In this document: piece by piece, positions 18,301 to 27,980 of the stretch | Layout: the number at the start of each line of letters is the position of its first letter | Numbering within the stretch: the stretch's first letter is position 1 | Assembly (NCBI RefSeq): GCF_012516315.1 | Contig: NZ_CP051185.1 | Location: 5,523,363-5,587,362 of the forward strand | Length of the DNA stretch: 64,000 nt | Reading direction: 5' to 3' | Origin: Limnospira fusiformis SAG 85.79 | Lineage (GTDB): Bacteria; Cyanobacteriota; Cyanobacteriia; Cyanobacteriales; Microcoleaceae | The notes under the pieces: generated by a model | Databases searched by the model: none | Told to the model about the DNA's origin: nothing | What the model saw: only the letters and a program-made list of their open reading frames with translations | Made by a program: the position numbers and the translations under genes

Positions 18301-20691
18301 ATTATAAAATTCTAGGGTGATTTGATATTGTCGTTCCCAGGATTTTTCCCCAAGTGAATATAACCCCGTCTGGGTATAATCTAAACCCGCTTGATAGGCG
18401 GTAGCTGCTTTGGCTTTCCGACAAGCTATCAGGTTTAGTTTGGCTAATTCATCCCGTTCTTTTTGGGTGGGAATTAAGGCTATACCATAGTTAAGTTTAC
18501 TGATGATATCAAAAATGTAATCTTCCCTAGACTCAAGAGGAATTTGTTTCAGCAATAGTTGTCCTATGCGGTAATGAGTAGCCTGTTTTTGCTGTTCAGG
18601 AATTAGTGAATAAGCAGCCTGTTGTACCCGGTCATGCAAAAATTTGTATTCTACTTTTTCAGTATGGATACTGTTTAACTCCGTTTTATACTCAGCTAGA
18701 TATAATTTATAAAGCTGAGTTTCCGGGATGATTAAACCGTATAATAGGGCTTTCCATAAAGCGATCGCTACTTGGGTTGGTGATTTTTCACAAACAATTG
18801 CTAATGTATCCAAATTAAACTGATTTCCCAGACAAGCCGCTAACTGTAATATCTGCTGAGTTTCTTCCGGTAATTTTTGCAACTGAGTCGCCATAAACTC
18901 AACTACATCATCCGTGATAGATAGGGAATTAACTTGGGCTAGATCACATTCCCAGGAGCGTTTTTTTAGATTAAAGTTAATACATTTATCGTTATATAAT
19001 GCTTTCAAAAACTGAGTGATAAAAAACGGATTTCCTTTGGTTTTACGATTAATTAATTCGGTGATAGGATCGGCTAGTTCAAATGTACAAGCTAAGGTAT
19101 CCGCCACTAACTGATTACTATCCTCAAACTCCAGAGGACTTAAAGTAATAGTATGAACCGTTTTACCCATTTTTTTCAGTTCTTCTACTGTGAACATCAA
19201 AGGATGCACGGGAGACACTTCATTATCCCGATAAGCCCCCAATAACAGTAGATAGGTCTTTTCTTCCATTAATAGCTTCATTAACTCCAGAGAGGCTAAA
19301 TCTGCCCACTGTAAATCATCCAAAAATATCACCAGTGGATGCTCAGAAGTTGTCAAGACTGCTATAAATTTTTGGAAGAGTAAATTAAACCGATTTTGGG
19401 CGGCAGTTCCTGATAATTCGGGGACGGGAGGTTGAGGGCCGATGATTTGTTCCAGTTCGGGAATTACCTCAATTAAAACTTGTCCGCTATCCCCTAAAGC
19501 TGCTAAAATTGTGGCTTTCCATTGGGCTATTTCTAGGTCAGATTCTGATAAAAATTGCCCCATTAAATCCCTGAGTGCTTGCACAAAAGCAGATAAAGGG
19601 ATATGATGATTTAATTGGTCAAATTTACCCTGAATAAAATAGCCTTGCTGACGAGTAATCGGTTTGTGAACTTCATGGACTACGGCGGTTTTCCCAATAC
19701 CGGAAAACCCGGCAACTAACATAATTTCTGATGCGCCATTAGCTATCCTATCAAAGGCTGCTAATAATTCGTCAATTTCGTTTTCTCGACCATAGAGTTT
19801 TTCGGGAATTAAAAAGCGATCGCTCAAGTCACCAGAGGCGATCGCAAACTCGCCAATATTACCAGTTTCTTGCCACTGTTGCCAACACTTTTCTAAATCA
19901 TGTTTGAGTCCCAAAGCACTCTGATAACGATCCTCAGCATTTTTTGCCATTAATTTGGCAACTATATCAGATAAAACCTTCGGCACATCAGGGTTAACCT
20001 CATGTAATGGAGTTGCCATTTTAGCCAAATGACAATAGACTAATTCCATAGGATCATCAACATTAAAAGGCAACTCTCCCGCCAGTAATTGATAGAAAGT
20101 TATTCCCAGAGAATATAAATCACTGCGGTAGTCGATGCCACGATTCATTCTGCCAGTTTGTTCTGGGGATAAATAAGCTAAAGTCCCTTCTAAAATATTA
20201 GGATTTTGGATAGTCTGATTTTCTTTGGGCAATAATGAAGCTAGGCTAAAATCAATCAGTTTAACTTCTTTGGTTTCCGGATGAATCAGGATATTGGCGG
20301 GTTTAATATCTTTGTGAATTACCTTCTGTTGAGATAAGCCGTGTAGAATTTCTGCCAGTTGCAACCCTATGGATAAAAAATCAGGAATTGATAATTTTTC
20401 ATGAGCCCACTGATTCAGAGAAATATGTCCCTCATAGGGCATCACTAAGGCATAACTATTCCCATAACTTTCTAAAGATAAAGGTTTGACAATTCCCGCC
20501 AGTTCCAGATTTTTCGCCAGTGTATATTGATTGCGAAACTGAGCCAGTTCATTAAAATTCGGATGGGGATTTCGTAAAACCTTAATGATTACCGCTTGGT
20601 TATCACTGGTTTTAGTACCCTGATAAACTATGGTGCGGGTTCCTTGATAGATAATTTCGCCAAAGTTGTACAAGGGAAGAGTCATAATCAT
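15316..20691 (-). CDS. Giant serine/threonine kinase-AAA-GAF-histidine kinase
   Basis: This 1791-residue protein combines four modules. An N-terminal Ser/Thr kinase domain (about 5-270) has VIHKDIKPANILI and the metal-binding DFS in place of DFG. A P-loop AAA_16-type domain (about 285-480) has VAGFSGIGKTAVV and the Walker B LVIFLDDLQWAD. A long helical TPR-like region spans about 600-1330. A GAF domain (about 1390-1530) and a C-terminal histidine kinase follow, with VAHEINNPVGFIHG, NILANAIDVL, GDNGSGMP and GTGLGLAIA. This is the architecture of the cyanobacterial multi-sensor signalling kinases related to HstK. It is probably cytosolic. The next gene upstream is another large histidine kinase in the same direction, 179 bp away. 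Confidence 0.9.
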   Translation of the reverse strand: MIMTLPLYNFGEIIYQGTRTIVYQGTKTSDNQAVIIKVLRNPHPNFNELAQFRNQYTLAKNLELAGIVKPLSLESYGNSYALVMPYEGHISLNQWAHEKLSIPDFLSIGLQLAEILHGLSQQKVIHKDIKPANILIHPETKEVKLIDFSLASLLPKENQTIQNPNILEGTLAYLSPEQTGRMNRGIDYRSDLYSLGITFYQLLAGELPFNVDDPMELVYCHLAKMATPLHEVNPDVPKVLSDIVAKLMAKNAEDRYQSALGLKHDLEKCWQQWQETGNIGEFAIASGDLSDRFLIPEKLYGRENEIDELLAAFDRIANGASEIMLVAGFSGIGKTAVVHEVHKPITRQQGYFIQGKFDQLNHHIPLSAFVQALRDLMGQFLSESDLEIAQWKATILAALGDSGQVLIEVIPELEQIIGPQPPVPELSGTAAQNRFNLLFQKFIAVLTTSEHPLVIFLDDLQWADLASLELMKLLMEEKTYLLLLGAYRDNEVSPVHPLMFTVEELKKMGKTVHTITLSPLEFEDSNQLVADTLACTFELADPITELINRKTKGNPFFITQFLKALYNDKCINFNLKKRSWECDLAQVNSLSITDDVVEFMATQLQKLPEETQQILQLAACLGNQFNLDTLAIVCEKSPTQVAIALWKALLYGLIIPETQLYKLYLAEYKTELNSIHTEKVEYKFLHDRVQQAAYSLIPEQQKQATHYRIGQLLLKQIPLESREDYIFDIISKLNYGIALIPTQKERDELAKLNLIACRKAKAATAYQAGLDYTQTGLYSLGEKSWERQYQITLEFYNLGAELAALSGDFETMNTFIDEVMSHGKKWVEKVDVYRIKIQANVAQNQLSQAIDIGQEFLQNMGVNYPANPTPNDINQVVAEVIELIGDRDIDDLVNLPLMTDLEKIAILQIANSMIPVAYICKPPLFPVFISLGVKLSIEYGNTSASAFSYACYGVICCNLLQDIDRGLKFGQLALTLVKKLDIKTAKPEVTHVVCLFILHRKNHLKTVVYLLQDSYKEALEIGNHEQAGYCAQTFCLNSFWGGETLVTLEKQSSGYYNALQRLNQITTANYCGIYWQSTLNLLGLAVNPHILSGEAMEETEILPRITDSHDVLGLYIFYLYKMMLSYLFAELKLAETYAIEAKKYLIGGAGMISIPGFYFYDSLTALGIYAPEHEQKSELWQRVEENQQHLGHWAYYAPMNHQHKLDLIEAEKCRVLDQKVEAINLYDQAILGAKKHEFIQEEALANELAAKFYLNWGKEKLAMVYMQEAYYCYARWGAKAKTEQLENTYPNLLKPILEATGSNLTPMATLATVVTPSISTHTSTSSNRSSGSSINNLLDFSAILKAAQAISSTIQLEELLQQLTKIILQNSGASRCALILPNPDGNWLVRSLATPRNTELCGELLSETTKVPVKLINYVKNTKKVVVIDDMQTDLPVIDKYLQGRKPKSMLCLPILNQGNLVGVLSLENRRISGVFTSDRLVVVNLLCTQAAISLENARLYQQSQDYVEQIKQSQLQLIQGEKMSALGNLIAGVAHEINNPVGFIHGNINEAIKSVQSLSEYLQLYQEKFVDPGEDMVAKYEELEIEYHLEDLPKMLESMKLGCDRIKDISTSLRIFSRADLDHQVSCDIHQGIDSTLLILKHRLKANQHRPAIDIVKNYGNLPQIKCFPGQINQVFMNILANAIDVLDEVAMTSTFESLKINHQIITISTQVLPEKNSVEIRIGDNGSGMPEALKSQIFDYLFTTKGVGKGTGLGLAIARQIVVNKHQGSLEVESEIDQGSEFRICLPID

Positions 20692-20870
20692 GGCGTAGTC
20701 TGTAGTTAATAGGGTTGACTCAATCAGAACTTGGATAGATAGGCGCTTCCAGGCTTTCCTAGCCTCGGTCTAGTTAATTGTGGGCGGTCTGTGATTAAAC
20801 TTTTGATAGCTTAACCCATAAAACCAAAATTTTCTGTAAATTGTGCTATAGAGTAATACAAACTTCGCAG

Positions 20871-23800
20871 TTATGCCAAGGGTAACTTGATCACAAATTC
20901 TGTCCCCACCCCTGGGGCTGATGAAAAACTCAACTCTCCGTGGTGATTTTGGGTGATAATTTGGTAGCTAGTTGGTAATCCCATCCCTGTACCTTGACCT
21001 ACGGCTTTGGTCGTAAAGAATGGGTTAAACACTTTGTTTTGATGTTCGGGACTGATGCCAATACCATTATCTTTTATGGCAATCAATATTTGCTTTTTCT
21101 GGGCGAGGCGTGTTTTGATGTTTATACATCCTCTATAATCAGAGTTTGCCGCAGTATTTAATAGATTTCGTCTTTCCTCGATCGCCTGAATAGCATTAAT
21201 GAGTAAATTCATAAATACCTGATTTAATAGGCTGCTATAACATTCAAATGACGGCAAATCTCCATAGTCTTTAATTACCTGAATTACCGGACTTCCATTG
21301 CTACCATTGACGCGATTTTGGAGAATCACTAAGGTGCTATCAATATTTTCGTGAATATCCACCGATTTTAACTTGGCTTCATCTAAACGGGAGAAGGTAC
21401 GCAGGGATTTAACAATATCCCGAATCCGGGAGGCTCCATTAGTCATTGAACTAATGATTTTTGGGAAATCATCCTTAATAAAATCTAAATCCATATCCTC
21501 AATTAAATCGCTAATTTCTGGGGGAGGGTCAGGATACAATTCTTGATAAGTATCAATCAATTCTAACAAAGATTCCGTATAGGTAGAAGTGTGGGTTAAA
21601 TTGCCGTAAATAAAACTAACTGGGTTATTGATTTCATGAGCCACACCGGCGACTAATTGACCTAAACTAGACATTTTTTCAGCTTGAATTAACTGCACTT
21701 GTGTTTCTTGTAATTCCCGATATGCTTTTTGTAATTCCTTACCTTTGGCTTTGGACTCCTGATAAAGTTGAGCTTGATAAATGGCGATCGCTACCTGAGT
21801 TGCCAGATTTTGTAGGAGTTCTATTTCATCATCTAACCAAGAGCGATCGCATTCGCAACCCTTAATACAATCACTCTGAACTCTCCCGATTTCAAAACCT
21901 CCAATTGTCCCGCCAGCAGTATGCACAGGTAACACCAAATAACTGTCAATTCCTGACTGTTGACAAAATTCTTTTAAGGGTTCATCTTGGCTATCCTTAA
22001 CTACATCTACCCGATATATTTTGCCATGAAATAAATGATAAAATAATTTCGGTAAATCATCAATATTATAACTCCCTATCCAACTAGGTATTCCTGAATT
22101 TTTCTGCTCCTTAACATTTTCTAAGCAGGGTGGATTGGTATCGGCTCTATACCATACAAATGCACAAATATCAACTTGAATTTCCTGAAAAATCGCATTG
22201 ACAGCATTTTGCAAAATCGTATCTAAATTAAGAGAATTGCGAATTTCGGTGCTGATCCGATTTAAAGTTTGGGTGCGACTCAGCAAAGATTGCAACTTTT
22301 GTTCCGCTTTTTGGCGTTCCCTTAAAGCCGCTTGCTGTTCACTAATATCTCGAACAATAGACAAAACATCATTACCACAGGGAGCAAACCGCGCCTCATA
22401 ATTTCGGACCCCTTCAGGCATTTCTAGTTCATATTCCAACACCTGAATTTGTTGAGTTTTTAGGGTTTCTGCAATAGCTTGACTGGTTGGTATAGCCAGA
22501 AAATCAGGCAAGACTTCATGGATATTTCGACCCAAAAATTGCGAGGGTTCTATTAACGGTGTCACCTGTGGAGATGGCTTATAATCAACCAAAACATAAT
22601 CGGATCTATAGCGGAACATCATATCAGGAATAGCATCCAGCAAAGCGCGGGTCTGAGCCTCGCTTTCTTTTAAGGCATTTTCCGCCTGTATCCGGTCTGT
22701 AATATCTTCAAAAATTCCCACCAAACCAATTACCTTTCCGTCGGCATCATGGAGAGGTATTTTAGTGGTTTCTACCCAATTAATGCTACCATCAGCATTG
22801 CTTTTATTTTCAATTAATTTGATTTGGGGTCGATCGCTATTCATCACCTGGCGATCGCAAGTGCGATAATGTTCAGCTTCTTTTCGGCTCACACAATAAT
22901 CATAATCCGTTTTTCCTATAAAAAAGCTCGTATTTTCACGACCGAAAGCCGTAGCAAAAGCCTGGTTACACCCCATAACCACACTATGAGAATCCTTCCA
23001 AAATATCGACTGTGGCAGAGCATCAAGAATAGTTTGCAACAACTCCCGCGATTGATAAACTTCCTCTTGCGCCTTCACTCTTTCCGTAATATCCATCACC
23101 GTCCCAAACATCCGCACCACCTGCTCGTCCCGCTGTTCTATTTCAATCCGAGCATTCAGATAAGCCACCTCATCACCAGCACGCACAACCCGAAAATCGA
23201 AGTTTTGGGGAATCCCCTTATTAGCTTCCGCAACCCTATTTTGAAAGAAAGAGCGATCGTCAGGGTGAATTCTGGTCAGATGTTCTGCAAAAGTCGGCTC
23301 ACCTTGTTCCGGACTCATACCAAACAGATTAAATACCTCTTCCGACCAAGTAACCTTTTGGGTTTGAGTCTCAAAAGACCAGTTCCCAAGATGCGCCACT
23401 TTTTGAGCTTTTTGCAGTTGATTAGTCAGTTCTTGTAGCGCCAGTTCATTAGCTTTACGCTGCGAAATATCCTGATAAATTCCCATAAATCGCAGCGGTT
23501 CACCCAAACGATTCCTCTCCACAATTTTACCAATACCTAAACCCCATTTATAGGAACCATCCTCGCATCGTAAACGATGTTCAGTCTCATAAATATCAAT
23601 TTCTCCCCGGATATGTCGATTCATATTCTCAGAAACTAATTCCATATCCTCTGGGTGAATTCGACTGATCCACTCATTAACATTATGATGAACCACCCCT
23701 TCCGTCGCACCGATAAAATTCCGCCAATGTTCCTCCGATAAAACCAACTCATTAGTTTGCATCTTCCAATCCCAAGTGCCAATATCAGCTGATTCTAGGG

Positions 23801-25112
23801 CAATTTCTAAACGAATATGACTTTCCCGCACCGCCATTTCCGCCTGTTTACGGTCATGAATATATCGGGCAATTCCCAAACATCCTATCACCTCACCTTC
23901 ATCATTTCTCATCGCCGACACATTAGTAGAATGCCAGTAATAGCGATTATCTTTATGTAACACCCTATATTCAGCACCTCGCACTTTTTCCCCTAATAAA
24001 GCTCGATGAAAAGCATCTACACAAATTGGCAGATCTTCACTATGTACAAACTCGGCAAAAGAAATACCCAACAACTCATCAATGGGATATCCCGTAATTT
24101 CTTCAAAATTTGGGCTCACATAACTAAAAGTGCCATCCACATCAGCAATAAACACCATATCATTGAGATTTTCAGTCAAATTCCGAAACTGACTCTCGCT
24201 TCTTCGTAGGGCAATTTCACTTTCTTTTTGCTCAGTAATATCTCGCACATAACCATACCAAGTCGTGCTACCATCCTGCTCTCGTTGGGGTGTAGCATGA
24301 CCAAGCAACCATAACAATCGACCATCAGGGTGAGTTATACGATACTCGCAAAGCCAGGGAGTCAAATTTTTCGCCGATGCCAAAATCGACTCTTCTACCA
24401 ACTGTATATCATCAGGATGCAGCGCATTAAAAAGGGCACTAGCATCAGACCGCACGGCTTCTGGTTCAATACCATAAATCTCTCGTAACCCTTCGCTACT
24501 GTAGGGAAAAGCAAACCCACCATCGAGATTTTGACAAAACTTATAAATTATCCCAGGAATGTGGCGACCAATTTGTTGCAGACAATACTCTGCGTCCATT
24601 TGTGCGGTAATCTGTCCCAGTTTTTCAGGAGTACAGACAGAGGCGGCTAAGGCAGATTGCAACGATTCTACCTGTTCTTGTAGGCTTTTGATTTCGGTAA
24701 CATCTCGTAAAGTTACCAGATGACAATTAGGCAAAAAATTAGCCCTAGCCATATACTCGACCATCACCACACCACCATCAGGTCGTATCAGACGAAATGA
24801 GCCACGCATCTCCCCTTGGTGGAGGAAATCTTGCCAAGTTTCCTCAAAATTAAAGCCGGGTTCAGCAAAATCACTAATCCGACATCCCATCAAATCTTGA
24901 TGTGGCAACCCAAATAATTGGCAAGCGGCCTGGTTAGCATCAAGGTAATATCCCAAGTCATCTGCTATAACCATCCCATCTGTCCCAGCTTCAAACAAAG
25001 CCGATAGGGGACTATCTGGGGTGATCACGGGTCTGACTAATTTCTTCGGTTTAACCCTATGACGGGAATGAGCAGATAAAACCTGGATTTGATTGGAGAA
25101 TATCATAATCAA
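20871..25112 (-). CDS. Multi-PAS/GAF sensor histidine kinase (1413 aa)
   Basis: The protein strings together about seven PAS domains between residues 30 and 940, each ending in the linker motif DITE or DISQ (for example YVRDITEQKESEIALRRSES). A GAF domain follows (about 960-1120) with several cysteines (DCIKGCECDRSW). The kinase core has LVAGVAHEINNPVSFIYGNL, NQVFMNLLINAIQAI, IKDNGIGISPE and GQGTGMGLPTSYQII. No transmembrane segment is visible, so it is probably cytosolic. It has no receiver domain, and no response regulator lies nearby. The kinase core closely resembles that of the adjacent 1791-residue kinase, suggesting shared ancestry of that module. Confidence 0.9.
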   Translation of the reverse strand: MIMIFSNQIQVLSAHSRHRVKPKKLVRPVITPDSPLSALFEAGTDGMVIADDLGYYLDANQAACQLFGLPHQDLMGCRISDFAEPGFNFEETWQDFLHQGEMRGSFRLIRPDGGVVMVEYMARANFLPNCHLVTLRDVTEIKSLQEQVESLQSALAASVCTPEKLGQITAQMDAEYCLQQIGRHIPGIIYKFCQNLDGGFAFPYSSEGLREIYGIEPEAVRSDASALFNALHPDDIQLVEESILASAKNLTPWLCEYRITHPDGRLLWLLGHATPQREQDGSTTWYGYVRDITEQKESEIALRRSESQFRNLTENLNDMVFIADVDGTFSYVSPNFEEITGYPIDELLGISFAEFVHSEDLPICVDAFHRALLGEKVRGAEYRVLHKDNRYYWHSTNVSAMRNDEGEVIGCLGIARYIHDRKQAEMAVRESHIRLEIALESADIGTWDWKMQTNELVLSEEHWRNFIGATEGVVHHNVNEWISRIHPEDMELVSENMNRHIRGEIDIYETEHRLRCEDGSYKWGLGIGKIVERNRLGEPLRFMGIYQDISQRKANELALQELTNQLQKAQKVAHLGNWSFETQTQKVTWSEEVFNLFGMSPEQGEPTFAEHLTRIHPDDRSFFQNRVAEANKGIPQNFDFRVVRAGDEVAYLNARIEIEQRDEQVVRMFGTVMDITERVKAQEEVYQSRELLQTILDALPQSIFWKDSHSVVMGCNQAFATAFGRENTSFFIGKTDYDYCVSRKEAEHYRTCDRQVMNSDRPQIKLIENKSNADGSINWVETTKIPLHDADGKVIGLVGIFEDITDRIQAENALKESEAQTRALLDAIPDMMFRYRSDYVLVDYKPSPQVTPLIEPSQFLGRNIHEVLPDFLAIPTSQAIAETLKTQQIQVLEYELEMPEGVRNYEARFAPCGNDVLSIVRDISEQQAALRERQKAEQKLQSLLSRTQTLNRISTEIRNSLNLDTILQNAVNAIFQEIQVDICAFVWYRADTNPPCLENVKEQKNSGIPSWIGSYNIDDLPKLFYHLFHGKIYRVDVVKDSQDEPLKEFCQQSGIDSYLVLPVHTAGGTIGGFEIGRVQSDCIKGCECDRSWLDDEIELLQNLATQVAIAIYQAQLYQESKAKGKELQKAYRELQETQVQLIQAEKMSSLGQLVAGVAHEINNPVSFIYGNLTHTSTYTESLLELIDTYQELYPDPPPEISDLIEDMDLDFIKDDFPKIISSMTNGASRIRDIVKSLRTFSRLDEAKLKSVDIHENIDSTLVILQNRVNGSNGSPVIQVIKDYGDLPSFECYSSLLNQVFMNLLINAIQAIEERRNLLNTAANSDYRGCINIKTRLAQKKQILIAIKDNGIGISPEHQNKVFNPFFTTKAVGQGTGMGLPTSYQIITQNHHGELSFSSAPGVGTEFVIKLPLA

Positions 25113-25393
25113 TTAAGATAACAGAGAACTTGTGGGCAGACTCCCTCGTTTCCTGTGCCACCTTTAGGGACTACCTAGGGATGAGTCATCACTTGAGCAG
25201 TCATAAAATTTTCGGACCCTTAGAAAACCAAGACGGATGCGATTATGATTAATTATGGCTCAAAATATTTCCAGTCGCCATAGGTGGCATAATTTTAGTC
25301 TATTTTCGGTGCTAAATAGAAATAATCCCCGTCTTGATACCAAGAGGGGATTAGCAACAACACCTGGGCAACAACGGATAATCTATGATTCTG

Positions 25394-25915
25394 TTATCTG
25401 GGACAAACAGAAATATTGTTAGCGTTCAGAACAATTCTTCCAGCAGAACGTTGATTAATTAACACGGGGTTTCCGGTATCAGTTTTAATGATCAGGGGAT
25501 CAAGTCTCTTGCATTCCTGAACCCGTTCGCCCCACTCCTCAACCCGGCGGGTATATTCAGCGCGGACGCGGGGAATATTATCTAGGGTAATGCCGGCCGG
25601 AATTGGTGGCAGATTAGGAATAAATACTTCATCGGTGATTACTGCGTCACTTCTGATGTTGCGGTTAACTCCTAATTCATAGATAATCGGATAGCGGAAA
25701 GCAGAAGGGAGAGTCCGAAAAGGATTAGCCAAATCGGGCAAGCTGTAGTACCTGGGGGGAGTCACTCTGCCAGTTTGCGGATCTGGTCGCTGGTATCTGA
25801 TATCAAAATCTGATGGAGTTGTGGGAACTCCAATTTGAGCGAAGGCTTTGACAGGCATGAATGCTGTAATCAGCACACACAACCCACCTAACAGTTTAGA
25901 CTTCATTAAACTCAT
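25394..25915 (-). CDS. Secreted protein of unknown function (173 aa)
   Basis: A signal peptide is evident (MKSKLLGGLCVLITAFMPVK ending in AFAQ; the second ATG is a likely start). The mature part is proline-rich, with repeated PP and NP turns, and contains two cysteines (VQECKRLDPL and NNISVCPR at the extreme C-terminus) that may pair. No family is recognised. The gene stands alone on its strand; a Shine-Dalgarno-like GAGGAG precedes the start. Confidence 0.6.
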   Translation of the reverse strand: MSLMKSKLLGGLCVLITAFMPVKAFAQIGVPTTPSDFDIRYQRPDPQTGRVTPPRYYSLPDLANPFRTLPSAFRYPIIYELGVNRNIRSDAVITDEVFIPNLPPIPAGITLDNIPRVRAEYTRRVEEWGERVQECKRLDPLIIKTDTGNPVLINQRSAGRIVLNANNISVCPR

Positions 25916-26198
25916 CTCCTCAAAATCACCTAGTGGTTTGCCGATCCATCCTACAGGCTATTGCCCTAGGATTCTAAGTTCCTGAGACTTTTGCCAGAGG
26001 TATCTCGGAACTCTAGCAAATTTTACCTCAGATATCAACTGATATTATTACCGGAACCAAACTATTGTCCCGGATATCTATTTACTCAGGATTGGTGACG
26101 ATCGCATTACCATAGCCAGTAGCCACTATAAGGCCAAATCTGATAAATTGTTTATCCTAACCAAAATCATCACCAAATTATCTGCTCAAGATCCATCT

Positions 26199-27878
26199 AT
26201 GACATCCAACAACGACTCGCGCCGCCTCGCCAAATTTAGGGGCTACCGGGAATCTATCACGGTTAAACCCATCACTAGCCTCCAGAGAAAAATCGGCATT
26301 TGGGTATGTGGGCTGATTCTCGGATTCGTCCTTAGCCAAACCCACGCCTATTGTGCCGCAGCAGGCGATCGCATAATTTCCGCCATTACCAACCCCCCAC
26401 AACCGCCACCCACCCCAACCCAGGTAGGGCCGGATTTTGAACTCAGCCAAATTCCCCTACCAAACCCTTTTGAAACCGCCAGCAACAGCCCCCAAGCCAA
26501 TCAACCCAGCCATCAACGGGAATTTAGGGGAGTATGGGTCGCCTCGGTAGTTAATATTGACTGGCCCTCAGCTTCCAATCTATCGGTAGCCCAACAAAAA
26601 TCTGAACTCCTAGCTATCCTTAACCGGATGCAGGAATTAAACCTTAACGCCCTAGTCTTGCAAATTCGCCCCACTGGCGATGCTTTCTATCAGTCCCAAA
26701 TTGAACCCTGGAGTACCTGGCTGACGGGAAGACAAGGGCAAGCCCCTAATCCCTTCTATGACCCCCTACAATTTGCCGTTGAAGAATCCCACAAGCGCAA
26801 TATTGAACTCCACGCCTGGTTTAATCCCTATCGCGCCCGCATGGGTTCAGAAAGGGGTCCTTTTGCACCCAATCACATGGCCGCGGTTTATCCCCAATAC
26901 GCCTACCGCTACGGCGACCTAATTTGGATGGACCCTGGTGCGAAAGAAGTACAAGACCGCACCTATAACGTGATTATGGATGTTGTCCGGCGCTACGACA
27001 TAGATGCGGTTCACCTGGATGATTATTTTTACCCCTATCCCAAACCCGGAATTGCTTTCCCGGACGGACAAACCTACAACGCCTATCGAGCGGCTGGGGG
27101 TAATCTCTCCCTGGCTGACTGGCGGCGAAATAATGTCAATCAGATGATATTCCGCCTATATCAGGGGATTAAGGAAATTAAGCCCTATGTCAAATTTGGC
27201 ATTAGTCCCTTTGGTATTTATCGCCCTGGAAAGGCTCCGGGAATTGTGGGTATGGATCAATATGAGGCTATCTTTGCTGATGTCAAATTATGGATGGATA
27301 GGGGATGGTTAGATTATCTCTCTCCCCAACTTTATTGGCGCATTGACCCCCCACAACAGAGCTATCCGGTGTTATTGGATTGGTGGGTACGGAATAACCC
27401 CTTCCAGCGCCATATTTATGCGGGAAACTTTCTGAGTCAATTGGCTAATGGTTGGCCGGTGTCTGAGTTTCAGCGACAAGTCCAGATTTCTCGCCAAAAA
27501 GCTAATCAGCTTTCCCTGGGAAATATCTTTTTTAGCATGAAGATGTTTCGGGATAATCAAAGTGGTGTGAATGAGGTATTTAAATCATCTGTTTACCCAA
27601 CTCCGGCTCTGCCGCCGTCTATGCCTTGGCTAGACAATGAACCACCACAACCCCCAACGGGTTTACAAGCTAGTTCCGGGATGATTTCCTGGAATCCATC
27701 TCCTGATCATGATATCCGATCTTGGGCTTTATACCAGCAGTTTACCAATGGTTGGCAGTTGGTGAGAGTCCTCGATCGCAATACCACAGCGGTCAGGGTC
27801 TCACCAGGAACCTACGCCGTCCGAGCGGTCGATCGCATGGCTAACGAAAGTTCAGAGGCGATCGTTAATGTCAGTTAA
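26199..27878 (+). CDS. GHL10 glycosyl-hydrolase-like exported protein
   Basis: After a hydrophobic N-terminal signal or anchor (IGIWVCGLILGFVLSQTHAY) and a proline-rich linker comes the GHL10 (DUF187) barrel: REFRGVWVASVVNIDWPSA, LNALVLQIRPTGDAFYQS, ELHAWFNPYRARMG, DAVHLDDYFYPYP and DYLSPQLYWRI. A short fibronectin-III-like domain closes the protein (QPPTGLQASSGMISWNPSP). The family acts on cell-wall or exopolysaccharide glycans; the exact bond is unknown. I chose the ATG at 26199, but an in-frame TTG at 26148 would add 17 residues. A hairpin terminator follows the stop. Confidence 0.85.
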   Translation: MTSNNDSRRLAKFRGYRESITVKPITSLQRKIGIWVCGLILGFVLSQTHAYCAAAGDRIISAITNPPQPPPTPTQVGPDFELSQIPLPNPFETASNSPQANQPSHQREFRGVWVASVVNIDWPSASNLSVAQQKSELLAILNRMQELNLNALVLQIRPTGDAFYQSQIEPWSTWLTGRQGQAPNPFYDPLQFAVEESHKRNIELHAWFNPYRARMGSERGPFAPNHMAAVYPQYAYRYGDLIWMDPGAKEVQDRTYNVIMDVVRRYDIDAVHLDDYFYPYPKPGIAFPDGQTYNAYRAAGGNLSLADWRRNNVNQMIFRLYQGIKEIKPYVKFGISPFGIYRPGKAPGIVGMDQYEAIFADVKLWMDRGWLDYLSPQLYWRIDPPQQSYPVLLDWWVRNNPFQRHIYAGNFLSQLANGWPVSEFQRQVQISRQKANQLSLGNIFFSMKMFRDNQSGVNEVFKSSVYPTPALPPSMPWLDNEPPQPPTGLQASSGMISWNPSPDHDIRSWALYQQFTNGWQLVRVLDRNTTAVRVSPGTYAVRAVDRMANESSEAIVNVS

Positions 27879-27895
27879 TTTCTAACTTCATCAAG

Positions 27896-27954
27896 AGGCG
27901 GGTTAATTCACTTAATTGGTCACCATTGACCCTGAGCAGATAACCCGCCTTTAT
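27896..27954 (+). terminator. Terminator-like inverted repeat after the GHL10 gene
   Basis: AGGCGGGTTA (27896-27905) pairs with TAACCCGCCT (27941-27950), a 10-bp perfect stem, followed by TTATT. The 35-nt loop is long for a simple intrinsic terminator, but its placement between the GHL10 stop and the MBOAT start fits that role. Confidence 0.55.
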
Positions 27955-27980
27955 TATGGCAACTTCCCACTTCCCTATTT

